Origin: an uncultured Bacilli bacterium
GTDB lineage: Bacteria > Bacillota_I > Bacilli_A > RF39 > UBA660
Assembly (NCBI GenBank): GCA_944363805.1
Contig: CALVVH010000016.1
Location: 1-23,086 of the forward strand
DNA: 23,086 bases
Reading direction: 5' to 3'
Part shown: positions 16,528-23,086 of the stretch, piece by piece
How positions within the stretch are numbered: position 1 is the first letter of the stretch
Layout of the letters: the number at the start of each line of letters is the position of its first letter
Program-made: the position numbers and the translations under genes
Notes under the pieces: model-generated
Told to the model about the DNA's origin: nothing
The model's database searches: none
The model's input: only the letters and a program-made list of their open reading frames with translations

Positions 16528-17463
16528 TTAGTCTTTCCTAGTAATAAGCGTAATTATTTCATCGATAGTTTCCTTAGAAATTGGGCTACTCGCCGCATAA
16601 TCATGCCCTTTGCCTCCGAAAGCCTCAGCAATAATCCGGACGTTTATTCCCGGGACAATATTACGGTAGGAAATTGTTCCATAATCCATAGCAATCATCA
16701 TTACAAAATCGACATCGATTTTAATATCTCGTAAATATTGAGCTAGATCATTACGATATTCATAATCGATAAAGACAATACCAGCTCGCAAATTCATTAT
16801 TTCTTTAATCAATATCTTATTGGCATAATTTTGCAACTTGTTGGCTATTTGAACATTTTTAGTTTTAATCAAATTAAGTTCTAGTTGATCAAATTCAAAG
16901 GTATCATAATTATTCTTTAACTTTTGATACATCATGTCAATGTAAGTATCAGGTCCAACAGAGTTAAAAAGTGTAGTTAAATCTTTAGCCATGGGTTCGT
17001 TTTTCACTGTGACCCATTCCCAAGTATCATAAAGTCTTGTAAGTTCAACAAATCTAGCAATAGATTTACTATCTGGAAGTAAATTATTTCGATAAAGATA
17101 TTCATAAAATAAAGAGGTTCCTGAACACTTACCAAGTTTATCTTTGATTCTTATAGTAATAAAATTATAAGGTTTACTTTCCTTGGCTAAAGCTGATTCA
17201 TGATGATCAAAAACTAATACCCTATCTTTTAGTTTAGGATCCTTTTTAATTAAATCGGGATCTTCCAGCCACATATCTGTAATAAAAATTTGATCATATT
17301 TATATATTGATTTATCATTTATCTTTTCTTTTATTTTTCCGAGTAGACTGAATGTTTCACACAAACAGTAATCTACTTCATCAAAAGCAAGTTTGGCAAG
17401 TACTACTCCACCCATACCATCAATATCACTCAAATGGGAAAATATTAATATTTTCTTTTTCAA
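16528..17463 (-). CDS. DHH-family phosphoesterase, NrnB-like (oligoribonuclease/cyclic nucleotide type)
   Basis: A metal-dependent phosphodiesterase of the DHH/DHHA1 superfamily, probably degrading short oligonucleotides or small nucleotide substrates in the cytoplasm. Motif I is FSHLSDIDGMGG (residues ~8-19), followed by FITDMW, the namesake VFDHHES near residue 83, and a C-terminal DHHA1 glycine motif AFGGKGHDYAAS. The opening resembles B. subtilis NrnB (YngD) more than NrnA or RecJ. At 311 aa it is shorter than NrnB (~400). AAGGA precedes the ATG by 9 bases. It follows yqeY beyond a moderate terminator, with no clear promoter of its own, so partial readthrough is likely. Confidence 0.88.
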   Translation of the reverse strand: MKKKILIFSHLSDIDGMGGVVLAKLAFDEVDYCLCETFSLLGKIKEKINDKSIYKYDQIFITDMWLEDPDLIKKDPKLKDRVLVFDHHESALAKESKPYNFITIRIKDKLGKCSGTSLFYEYLYRNNLLPDSKSIARFVELTRLYDTWEWVTVKNEPMAKDLTTLFNSVGPDTYIDMMYQKLKNNYDTFEFDQLELNLIKTKNVQIANKLQNYANKILIKEIMNLRAGIVFIDYEYRNDLAQYLRDIKIDVDFVMMIAMDYGTISYRNIVPGINVRIIAEAFGGKGHDYAASSPISKETIDEIITLITRKD

Positions 17464-17478
17464 ACTAATCCTTCATTT

Positions 17479-17506
17479 AAAAATCTCAATCTTAGCGATT
17501 GAGATT
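17479..17506 (-). terminator. Terminator after yqeY (moderate)
   Basis: Perfect 10-base arms AATCTCAATC/GATTGAGATT (17482-17491, 17497-17506) with a 5-base loop. On the minus strand only about five T follow, so it may be leaky and let transcription reach the phosphoesterase gene. The yqeY stop overlaps the arm. Confidence 0.65.
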
Positions 17507-17951
17507 AAATATTGCTTAGTCTTTCTTTAACTAACTTGCTAACTAATGACATGTCAGCGTTCTTATCGGCAAGTAATTCATTAACACTTTTCATAACTAA
17601 TCCCATATCTTTCATACTAGTTGGTTTTACTGTTTCAAACACAGAATTAATTACTTCTTCAATTTCATCTTGACTTATTTCCTCAGGTAAGTAAGCATCA
17701 AGTATAGCAATTTCATCTTCCAAAGACTTGACAGATTCATCTTTACCATACTTCTTATATTCTTCAATTGAATCTCTTCTTACCTTTACTTGCTTTTTAA
17801 TAACATTAGTAATTTCTGAATCACTAAGTTCATGCTTCTTAGCAATTTGTTCCATTTGCAAAGCACTTTTTAACATCCGTAGCACTGAAAGTTTAAAAGT
17901 ATCTTTTTCTTTCATTGCTATTTTTAAATCTCCGTTAATTTTCGTATTCAT
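17505..17951 (-). CDS. yqeY: GatB/YqeY domain protein
   Basis: A 148-aa protein matching the widespread YqeY family, which resembles the tail domain of the GatB amidotransferase subunit. Family features seen are the start LKIAMKEKDTFKLSVLRMLK, the RRDSIEEYKKYGKDE block, EIAILDAYLPEEIS and the C-terminal MKDMGLVMKSVNE. The role is not settled; it is thought to be linked to tRNA or translation. It starts 2 bases after the rpsU stop, a very common gene pair, and is clearly co-transcribed with it. Confidence 0.95.
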   Translation of the reverse strand: MNTKINGDLKIAMKEKDTFKLSVLRMLKSALQMEQIAKKHELSDSEITNVIKKQVKVRRDSIEEYKKYGKDESVKSLEDEIAILDAYLPEEISQDEIEEVINSVFETVKPTSMKDMGLVMKSVNELLADKNADMSLVSKLVKERLSNI

Positions 17952-17953
17952 TC

Positions 17954-18139
17954 TTAGCCCCGATTCTTCTTATGAGAGTTTTTAATTCCTTCTTTAATTT
18001 CATTTCTTCTTCTAACACCAGGTTTTTCATAGTGTTTTCTTTTCTTTAGTTCAGAAGGGACTCCACTACGTGCAACTTTTGCTTTGAACTTTTTTAATGC
18101 TAAATCAATATTACCATTTTGAACCACTACTTTTGTCAT
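17954..18139 (-). CDS. rpsU: 30S ribosomal protein S21
   Basis: A 61-aa basic protein of the small ribosomal subunit, with the diagnostic opening VVVQNGNIDLALKKFKAKVARSG and ending KRKHYEKPGVRRRNEIKEG. GGGAGGG lies about 8 bases before the ATG. It has a near-consensus promoter and heads the rpsU-yqeY operon. Confidence 0.98.
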   Translation of the reverse strand: MTKVVVQNGNIDLALKKFKAKVARSGVPSELKKRKHYEKPGVRRRNEIKEGIKNSHKKNRG

Positions 18140-18172
18140 TATTCAGCCCTCCCTTCTGCTTTTTTCTTCATT

Positions 18173-18201
18173 ATTATAACATCAGGAACTAAGCATTTCA
18201 A
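18173..18201 (-). promoter_or_regulatory. Promoter of rpsU-yqeY
   Basis: On the minus strand TTGAAA (18201-18196) and TATAAT (18178-18173) are exactly 17 bases apart, about 30 bases before the rpsU start. It begins 28 bases after the stop of the second small peptide gene, separating the peptide locus from the ribosomal operon. Confidence 0.85.
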
Positions 18202-18228
18202 CACTTTTGCACACTTTTTATATGCAAT

Positions 18229-18375
18229 TTAGCCAAAAATTAACTTGCGAATGTTTTTTCCAATTTGACAGCCAATATCAAAAATAGTTTTACCAATATT
18301 TAAAACTGCCGTTAAAAATGCTGCTGTTATTGTTCCTCCAACTACATTTGCTAATTCTTTATTATCTAAATTCAT
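18229..18375 (-). CDS. Double-glycine-leader peptide, candidate bacteriocin peptide (48 aa)
   Basis: A short gene with AAAGGAGG seven bases before ATG. The leader MNLDNKELANVVGG fits the double-glycine rule (L..KEL..V.GG) recognised by C39 peptidase transporters. Cleavage after GG would free a 34-residue cationic, amphipathic peptide starting TITAAFL. It contains G-C-Q-I-G (a GxxxG motif with the only Cys, mature residue 22), and its tail is basic (GKNIRKLIFG). Two-peptide class IIb bacteriocins use GxxxG motifs to pair in the target membrane. It is the last gene of the transporter operon, 14 bases after the first peptide gene. The bacteriocin role is inferred; a signalling peptide is the alternative. 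Confidence 0.8.
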   Translation of the reverse strand: MNLDNKELANVVGGTITAAFLTAVLNIGKTIFDIGCQIGKNIRKLIFG

Positions 18376-18389
18376 TATTACCTCCTTTC

Positions 18390-18512
18390 CTATTTTTCAA
18401 AAAATCCACAAAATATACCTAAAGCAAAGACAACCAAACCACCAACAAAAAGCCATATTGTCTTACTTCCACCCTTGATATTATTTAATTCTCGATTACT
18501 TAATACATCCAT
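18390..18512 (-). CDS. Double-glycine-leader peptide, candidate bacteriocin peptide (40 aa)
   Basis: A short gene with AAAAGGAG ahead of ATG. The leader MDVLSNRELNNIKGG is an almost perfect LSxxELxxIxGG consensus. The predicted mature peptide is only 25 residues (begins SKTIWLF, ends CGFFEK), nearly all hydrophobic and long enough for one membrane span. It holds one Cys at mature residue 20 inside a GIFCG motif, i.e. GxxxG. Pairing with the 48-aa product is suggested by adjacency, the shared leader type, and one Cys plus one GxxxG each. The peptide is short for class IIb, so function is inferred from context. Confidence 0.8.
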   Translation of the reverse strand: MDVLSNRELNNIKGGSKTIWLFVGGLVVFALGIFCGFFEK

Positions 18513-18561
18513 CACATTCTCCTTTTCTTATACTTGCTAAACAATTCTTACTTAAAACCAT
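18496..18561 (-). CDS. Possible 21-aa cysteine-containing mini-protein upstream of the peptide genes
   Basis: ATG 18561 has AAGGAG seven bases upstream and encodes 21 residues with three Cys (at 7, 16 and 19, the last two as ECDGC). It overlaps the start of the 40-aa peptide gene by 17 bases, and that gene's ribosome-binding site lies inside it. It has no GG leader. It could be a real peptide, a translational coupler for the next gene, or a chance ORF with a good start site. Confidence 0.4.
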   Translation of the reverse strand: MVLSKNCLASIRKGECDGCIK

Positions 18562-18572
18562 TATCACGCTCC

Positions 18573-18971
18573 TTAAAAAAGTTTTTTTAACTTAGTAAAC
18601 ACTTTTTCTTTATCATAGTAAATACTTGTCATAATTACTAAATTCTCTGGAAATTCTTCATCAATATCAACAATTACTTCTTGATAATTAATAAAAGTAT
18701 TAGCATCGATTAACATATCGCTTACATAAATAACCTCATGATCATATTTTTTACCATCAATTTTTAAATATTCCCCATTTAAAATTGTATCAGAGTAAGT
18801 AATTGGAATATCAAAAACCAGATGTTTATCTTTATAATAGGCATTGGTATTGTAAACATCATATATTTCTACATTACCTAAAATCATAAATAATCCTAAT
18901 ATAATTGCCACTACCAATATTCCTATTTTATATGTCTTATAAGGAATTCTAAGTAAACTTTCACAATCCAT
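18573..18971 (-). CDS. Single-TM accessory protein of the peptide exporter (132 aa)
   Basis: A short N-terminus (MDCESLLRIPYKTYK) is followed by one helix at about residues 16-33 (IGILVVAIILGLFMILGN), then a ~95-residue beta-rich extracellular domain ending KVFTKLKKLF. Its gene overlaps the end of the C39 transporter gene by 11 bases, so it is coupled to it. Such exporters normally work with an HlyD/LcnD-type accessory protein of ~450 aa. This protein has the right topology and position but lacks the long coiled-coil, so it may be a minimal accessory protein. An immunity role is the alternative. No specific family is recognised. Confidence 0.7.
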   Translation of the reverse strand: MDCESLLRIPYKTYKIGILVVAIILGLFMILGNVEIYDVYNTNAYYKDKHLVFDIPITYSDTILNGEYLKIDGKKYDHEVIYVSDMLIDANTFINYQEVIVDIDEEFPENLVIMTSIYYDKEKVFTKLKKLF

Positions 18972-21012
18972 TATTACCTCCTAAAGTAATTGTTCTATCA
19001 AATAGTTTTTCCTGATTCTTGTGACTGACATAAATAATAGTTTTATCCTTATATTTATTTTTAATATTTTGAATAATTCTACTTTCCATCTTATAATCTA
19101 CTTCACTTAAGGCTTCATCCAAAATCAAAATCTTAAAATTATTGAGTAATGCCCGAGCTAAAACAATTCTTTGCTTTTCCCCTCCTGATATGTTTCCTAA
19201 ATCGTTACTTATACTCGTTTCATACCGCAATAATTTCTTGGTAACAATTTCGTCTATCAAACATATTTTAGCTACTTCCCAAAACTTACTTTGACTAACT
19301 TTTCGACCAAGCAAAATATTTTCCTTAATACTTCCTGTTATTAATGCTTCATTTTGGCTAACATAAGTAATATTCGTCCGAATAGTTGCAATACTTAAAT
19401 CTCTAATATTTCTATTACCTATAAAAATATCTCCTTGATAATCTGTAATATACTTATCGATAATTTGGCACAAAGTCGATTTGCCACTTCCACTCTTGCC
19501 CTTTAAAAATACCCAACTATTCATCGTAATTTTAAAACTCAAATTATCCAATATATTATTAATATTATCATAAGAATAAGTCAAACTTTTAATAGTAATG
19601 CTATTATCATCCAATTTACTACAACTGCCTAATTGTTCATTTTCCAAACTCAAAAAATCATTTATTTTAGCAAAGCTTGCTCTGACAAAATTATATTTTG
19701 GTAGACTATCAATACAGTTTTTAATTGGACCAATAAAAAATCCCAATAGTGTATTAAATGTAACTAGCGCTGTAACTTCTAATTTACCCTGAAAGATCAA
19801 ATAAAACCCCCATGTATTTATGATGAAAAATCCTATCTCATTAATGCCATTCTTTAAAGCATTTTCTCCATTGATAAATCTTCCCAATTTAAAATTATCA
19901 TATAAAAGATTAGCTAAACTACCTTCTATTTTTTTTAACCTTTTAGAAGTAACATTCAAATTTTTTATACTATTAATCATCCCAATATTTTCTAAAAGCA
20001 CATTATTAAATTCCGCTTCATATTCAATATTTGCATAAGCCTTTTTATATATAATTTTACTTGCCACCACTCCGATGACCAAATAAAGAAATAAACAAAG
20101 AAAAAGCGCTAAAAATAGTTTATTACTTATCCTATATAATAAGGGCACAGCCACAATTCCGAGTAAGAAATCCAGAAAACAGGTTACAAATATTTCCACA
20201 AATAAATTTTTGATATTGGCAAGTTCATTTATTCGCGTAATAATTTCCCCACTAGACCTACTCGTTATCACTTCTAAAGGGAGATTAAAGATGTGTTCAA
20301 CAAAATTACTATTCAAAAGACAATCGACATTTTTATTCAAATGGTTCTCTAAATAACCTCTAATATAACTAAATATTACTTTAAATACTACCAAAAACCC
20401 AAACAAGATAATCAGTATTTTTAAATATGTAACATAATAATTTTGCGTTATAGCATCGACCATTACTTGAAAATAATAACTTCCCCCTATTGTAAATATT
20501 ACTAAAAATATACTTATTAATATTATCAGTAAAAACAACTTCTTTTCCTGCAACACAATATTTAAAAATATTGTCCAAAGATTGTTACCTTTCTTAAGCA
20601 CTGTAATCTTACACTTGGGCTGAAATATCAAAAGAACATGACTCCACTCTTCATAAAAATCATCTTTTGTCATTACTACTTTACCTTTAGCTGGATCCAT
20701 CAATATTACTTTTTTATCGGTAATCTTATAAATGACAACATAATGATTAAGGCCATTTTTCTTAACCATATGGGCAATCGCCGGCAAAATGATATGCTCA
20801 TCTTTCAAATTGGCTATTTTCATTCCTAGTGCATCAAACCCATATTTTTTGCTAGCTTCGATAATATTTAGAGCAGTTGTTCCCTCATTTGAAGCTTTAG
20901 CATCTAGTCGCAATTTTTCTAAAGACACATAGCCACCATAATGTTCAATAACTGAAGCCAAAGAACAAACTCCGCAATCTTTCAAATCTCTCTGCCGAAT
21001 AATTTTCATCAT
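18961..21012 (-). CDS. Peptide-cleaving ABC exporter with C39 peptidase domain
   Basis: A bacteriocin-type exporter that removes double-glycine leaders and pumps out the mature peptide. Residues ~1-125 are the C39 cysteine protease: Gln7, catalytic Cys13 (DCGVCSLAS), His90 (LNHYVVIY) and Asp106 (LMDPAKG). About six membrane helices follow (~150-430). The ATPase domain has Walker A LKGKSGSGKST near residue 505, signature ISGGEKQR near 607, Walker B ILILDEALSEVD near 630 and the H-loop YVSHK near 660. The 683-aa length is typical. GGGAGG lies 6 bases before the first of two consecutive Met codons. The two GG-leader genes downstream are its obvious substrates, and the overlapping 132-aa gene its likely partner. 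Confidence 0.95.
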   Translation of the reverse strand: MMKIIRQRDLKDCGVCSLASVIEHYGGYVSLEKLRLDAKASNEGTTALNIIEASKKYGFDALGMKIANLKDEHIILPAIAHMVKKNGLNHYVVIYKITDKKVILMDPAKGKVVMTKDDFYEEWSHVLLIFQPKCKITVLKKGNNLWTIFLNIVLQEKKLFLLIILISIFLVIFTIGGSYYFQVMVDAITQNYYVTYLKILIILFGFLVVFKVIFSYIRGYLENHLNKNVDCLLNSNFVEHIFNLPLEVITSRSSGEIITRINELANIKNLFVEIFVTCFLDFLLGIVAVPLLYRISNKLFLALFLCLFLYLVIGVVASKIIYKKAYANIEYEAEFNNVLLENIGMINSIKNLNVTSKRLKKIEGSLANLLYDNFKLGRFINGENALKNGINEIGFFIINTWGFYLIFQGKLEVTALVTFNTLLGFFIGPIKNCIDSLPKYNFVRASFAKINDFLSLENEQLGSCSKLDDNSITIKSLTYSYDNINNILDNLSFKITMNSWVFLKGKSGSGKSTLCQIIDKYITDYQGDIFIGNRNIRDLSIATIRTNITYVSQNEALITGSIKENILLGRKVSQSKFWEVAKICLIDEIVTKKLLRYETSISNDLGNISGGEKQRIVLARALLNNFKILILDEALSEVDYKMESRIIQNIKNKYKDKTIIYVSHKNQEKLFDRTITLGGNNGL

Positions 21013-21074
21013 CTAAAACCTCCCTTCACCTATATATATTACAAAGGTTTTCTTATTTCCTTTTTTTTCACATT

Positions 21075-21100
21075 AAAAAACATCACTTTTTGTGATGTTT
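21075..21100 (-). terminator. Intrinsic terminator upstream of the exporter operon
   Basis: Perfect 9-base arms AAACATCAC/GTGATGTTT (21078-21086, 21092-21100), 5-base loop, and a TTTTTT run on the minus strand. It shields the peptide locus from transcription of the mobile-element region. Confidence 0.8.
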
Positions 21101-21182
21101 AAATCATTATGGTGCGAGTGTCGTAGTAATCTACAACTTTCTCTCAAAGACGATTGATATTAGAATCTATCTCTAAATACAT
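21099..21182 (-). pseudogene. Remnant of a small protein gene with an in-frame TGA
   Basis: From ATG 21182 the frame reads MYLEIDSNINRL, then TGA (21146-21144), then EKVVDYYDTRTIMI and TAA at the terminator. The combined pattern 'INRL.EKVVDYY' is like small proteins of gut Firmicutes with 'INKLREKLIDYYGTA', recalled without a search. The TGA would be one base from an Arg codon (CGA). There is no clear ribosome-binding site. It is probably a decayed and truncated gene; the call is weak. Confidence 0.35.
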
Positions 21183-21192
21183 TTTATCATCA

Positions 21193-21229
21193 AAAGAAAA
21201 AAGTAGCAATAATTTAAATGCTACTTTTT
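21193..21229 (-). terminator. Intrinsic terminator of the 298-aa gene
   Basis: Perfect 11-base arms AAAAAGTAGCA/TGCTACTTTTT (21198-21208, 21219-21229), 10-base loop, continuing into TTTTTTCTTTT on the minus strand, 8 bases past the stop codon. Confidence 0.85.
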
Positions 21230-21236
21230 GAGATTT

Positions 21237-22133
21237 TTATTTTTTTAATGTTTTAATACATTGATTTAAAACTTTCTTTTCTTCTTCTAATTCAGTATTA
21301 GGTATATTATATTGTTGAGATCTATGCATTCTACTGTTATGATTATTTGATTCTAATAATATTGAGCTAGTAGGCCAAGTTTTAATGCCACCTGTTTGTT
21401 CATGAAGTTGAACCTTTAATAACTCTGTTTTACTTAATTTTAATATTAACTTATCTAATTCTTGTAAATCTCTTTTATCAAAATCGTTAAAATTATTTAT
21501 TCTAAACGAAATTAATTGATATATTATTGTACCAAAATCCGCAGTAAAATGACTGCAAGATTCATATCCCTCTCTAATAATAAACAAAGCATTCGCTAAT
21601 GAAGGGTTTTGAGCAAGACCTTCTTCAATTTTATTCCACTCATGATTTGCCATAAATTCTTGTAATGCTTTATTAGTATACATTTGCTTACAATATGCTT
21701 GTTCTGGAGAAATAACTCTTCTTTCATCAAATATACTAATAATATTAAATAATATTTTATTTAAAAATGCATCTCTAGTATTTAAATCAATAAAATGTAC
21801 TTTACCATTTGTAATAATACTAAATTCACGAACACTTAAACATTTTGGATCTGTTTCCGTATGTCCAACACGCCATAATACTAATTCAATAATATATGGT
21901 TTGCCTTTGTGATATATTTTTCTTCGAAATCTCATACTTTTCCAAGTATCTTCATTAGTTTTAAAAATAACCCTTTTATCTTCTAATGGTACCATACCAA
22001 AATCTTGTCTAAAACTATCTGCAACAATAATGCTTTGATTTCTATATGAAGCAAGAAATTTATTTATAACTTCATATTCTTCATCAGAAATTCCTTCGTC
22101 GTAATTATATTCCCAAACTTGTGGTATTATCAT
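21237..22133 (-). CDS. Uncharacterised 298-aa protein, likely mobile-element cargo
   Basis: Not recognised. It is a soluble protein without signal peptide or membrane helix. It opens MIIPQVWEYNYDEGISDEEYE. The middle has a beta-rich stretch (KPYIIELVLWRVGHTETDPK, VREFSIITNGKVHFIDLN) and the C-terminal part is helical with His/Asn-rich and Glu-rich tails. No catalytic motif is evident. The ribosome-binding site is poor, but a good promoter and a strong terminator make it a complete monocistronic unit. It sits directly downstream of a broken serine recombinase, so it may be cargo or a flanking resident gene. Its codon usage is plain AT-rich like its neighbours. Confidence 0.7.
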   Translation of the reverse strand: MIIPQVWEYNYDEGISDEEYEVINKFLASYRNQSIIVADSFRQDFGMVPLEDKRVIFKTNEDTWKSMRFRRKIYHKGKPYIIELVLWRVGHTETDPKCLSVREFSIITNGKVHFIDLNTRDAFLNKILFNIISIFDERRVISPEQAYCKQMYTNKALQEFMANHEWNKIEEGLAQNPSLANALFIIREGYESCSHFTADFGTIIYQLISFRINNFNDFDKRDLQELDKLILKLSKTELLKVQLHEQTGGIKTWPTSSILLESNNHNSRMHRSQQYNIPNTELEEEKKVLNQCIKTLKK

Positions 22134-22162
22134 AATAACACGCCCATTTCAAAGTAAAACTT

Positions 22163-22190
22163 ATTATACACTATTTTTTTAAATTTGCAA
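22163..22190 (-). promoter_or_regulatory. Promoter of the 298-aa gene
   Basis: On the minus strand TTGCAA (22190-22185) and TATAAT (22168-22163) are 16 bases apart, about 30 bases before the ATG. Confidence 0.65.
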
Positions 22191-22199
22191 TATTTTATC

Positions 22200-22931
<732 letters not shown>

Positions 22932-22951
22932 ACTTAAAAGTGAGAAAAAAA

Positions 22952-23086
22952 TTAAATAATAGGTTTGAAATTGTATGTAATTTCAATATTTTGGTCGTTA
23001 TCAATAGTGATTTTATCAATTAAGGCTGATAATAACTCTCTACTTGGTTTTTTAAGTTTTAAAAACTCATTGATAACATTGATATA
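22952..23086 (-). CDS. C-terminus of a second large serine recombinase (continues beyond window)
   Basis: The minus-strand frame is open from the window edge to TAA 22954-22952 and gives 44 residues. It contains INEFLKLKKPSRELLSALID, then KITIDNDQNIEITYNF. This is the usual end of large serine recombinases (…L.KPTRELL..LIDKI.I.….I.I.YNF). It is immediately followed by the broken recombinase above. Closely packed recombinase genes are typical of Tn4451-like and conjugative elements. Confidence 0.65.
   Translation of the reverse strand, partial: YINVINEFLKLKKPSRELLSALIDKITIDNDQNIEITYNFKPII

Noticed and set aside
18202..18228. Terminator between the last peptide gene and rpsU
   Set aside because: Only a 5-base TTGCA/TGCAA pairing with a long loop and no T-run; too weak.
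19598..20829. Several plus- and minus-strand frames inside the exporter gene
   Set aside because: They are shadows of the ABC exporter, which has all catalytic motifs in its frame.
21144..21146. TGA read as tryptophan (genetic code 4) as an explanation for in-frame TGA codons
   Set aside because: Good genes in the window (dedA, the VanY-type gene) end at TGA, and Trp is encoded by TGG throughout, so the standard code applies.

Overview
The window is AT-rich bacterial DNA. Strong AGGAGG-type ribosome-binding sites, TTGACA/TATAAT-type promoters, AT-rich intrinsic terminators, a T-box riboswitch and a GerA spore-germination operon point to a low-GC, spore-forming member of the Bacillota, probably a gut Bacilli or deep-branching Firmicute. 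TGA is used as a stop and Trp is encoded by TGG, so the genetic code is standard. The lineage is inferred from gene content only.

Layout, left to right. (a) 1-555: the 3' end of a UPF0236/ISLre2-type transposase gene cut by the window edge. (b) 701-4030, minus strand: a two-gene operon of a 225-aa unknown protein and valS (short, archaeal-like 'type 2' ValRS). It is preceded by a T-box leader with a GUU (Val) specifier and its own promoter, and it ends in a clear terminator. (c) 4017-8236, minus: two adjacent single-pass membrane proteins with WG-like beta-repeat ectodomains, then a separate single-pass protein with a Ser/Asn-rich linker. The promoter of the last overlaps a decayed Fic-domain gene on the other strand. 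(d) 8531-10481, minus: a DedA-family membrane protein and an RlmCD-type 23S rRNA uracil methyltransferase. (e) 10544-14065, plus: a spore germinant receptor operon in the order A-C-B. (f) 14052-15497: a divergent pair, a small unknown gene and a membrane-anchored VanY-type carboxypeptidase, sharing a palindrome across both -35 regions. (g) 15495-18201, minus: an unknown 330-aa protein, an NrnB-like DHH phosphoesterase, YqeY and ribosomal protein S21. (h) 18229-21012, minus: a peptide export locus. It has a C39-peptidase ABC transporter, a short one-TM accessory protein, a 21-aa Cys-containing ORF, and two short genes for double-glycine-leader peptides. (i) 21075-23086, minus: mobile-element debris, with a remnant small ORF, an unknown 298-aa cargo gene, a broken serine recombinase apparently fused to another reading frame, and the C-terminus of a second serine recombinase.

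The most interesting item is the peptide locus in (h). Its two structural genes are only 40 and 48 codons long. They have textbook LSxxELxxIxGG-type leaders, and each predicted mature peptide carries one GxxxG motif and one cysteine inside or beside that motif. This resembles a two-peptide (class IIb-like) bacteriocin with an unusual paired-cysteine feature. The transporter gene upstream would cleave and export both peptides. No classical immunity gene is recognisable.

The germination receptor and the VanY-type enzyme fit a spore-forming, wall-containing cell. The right-hand end is a degraded mobile element of the kind that carries tandem large serine recombinases.
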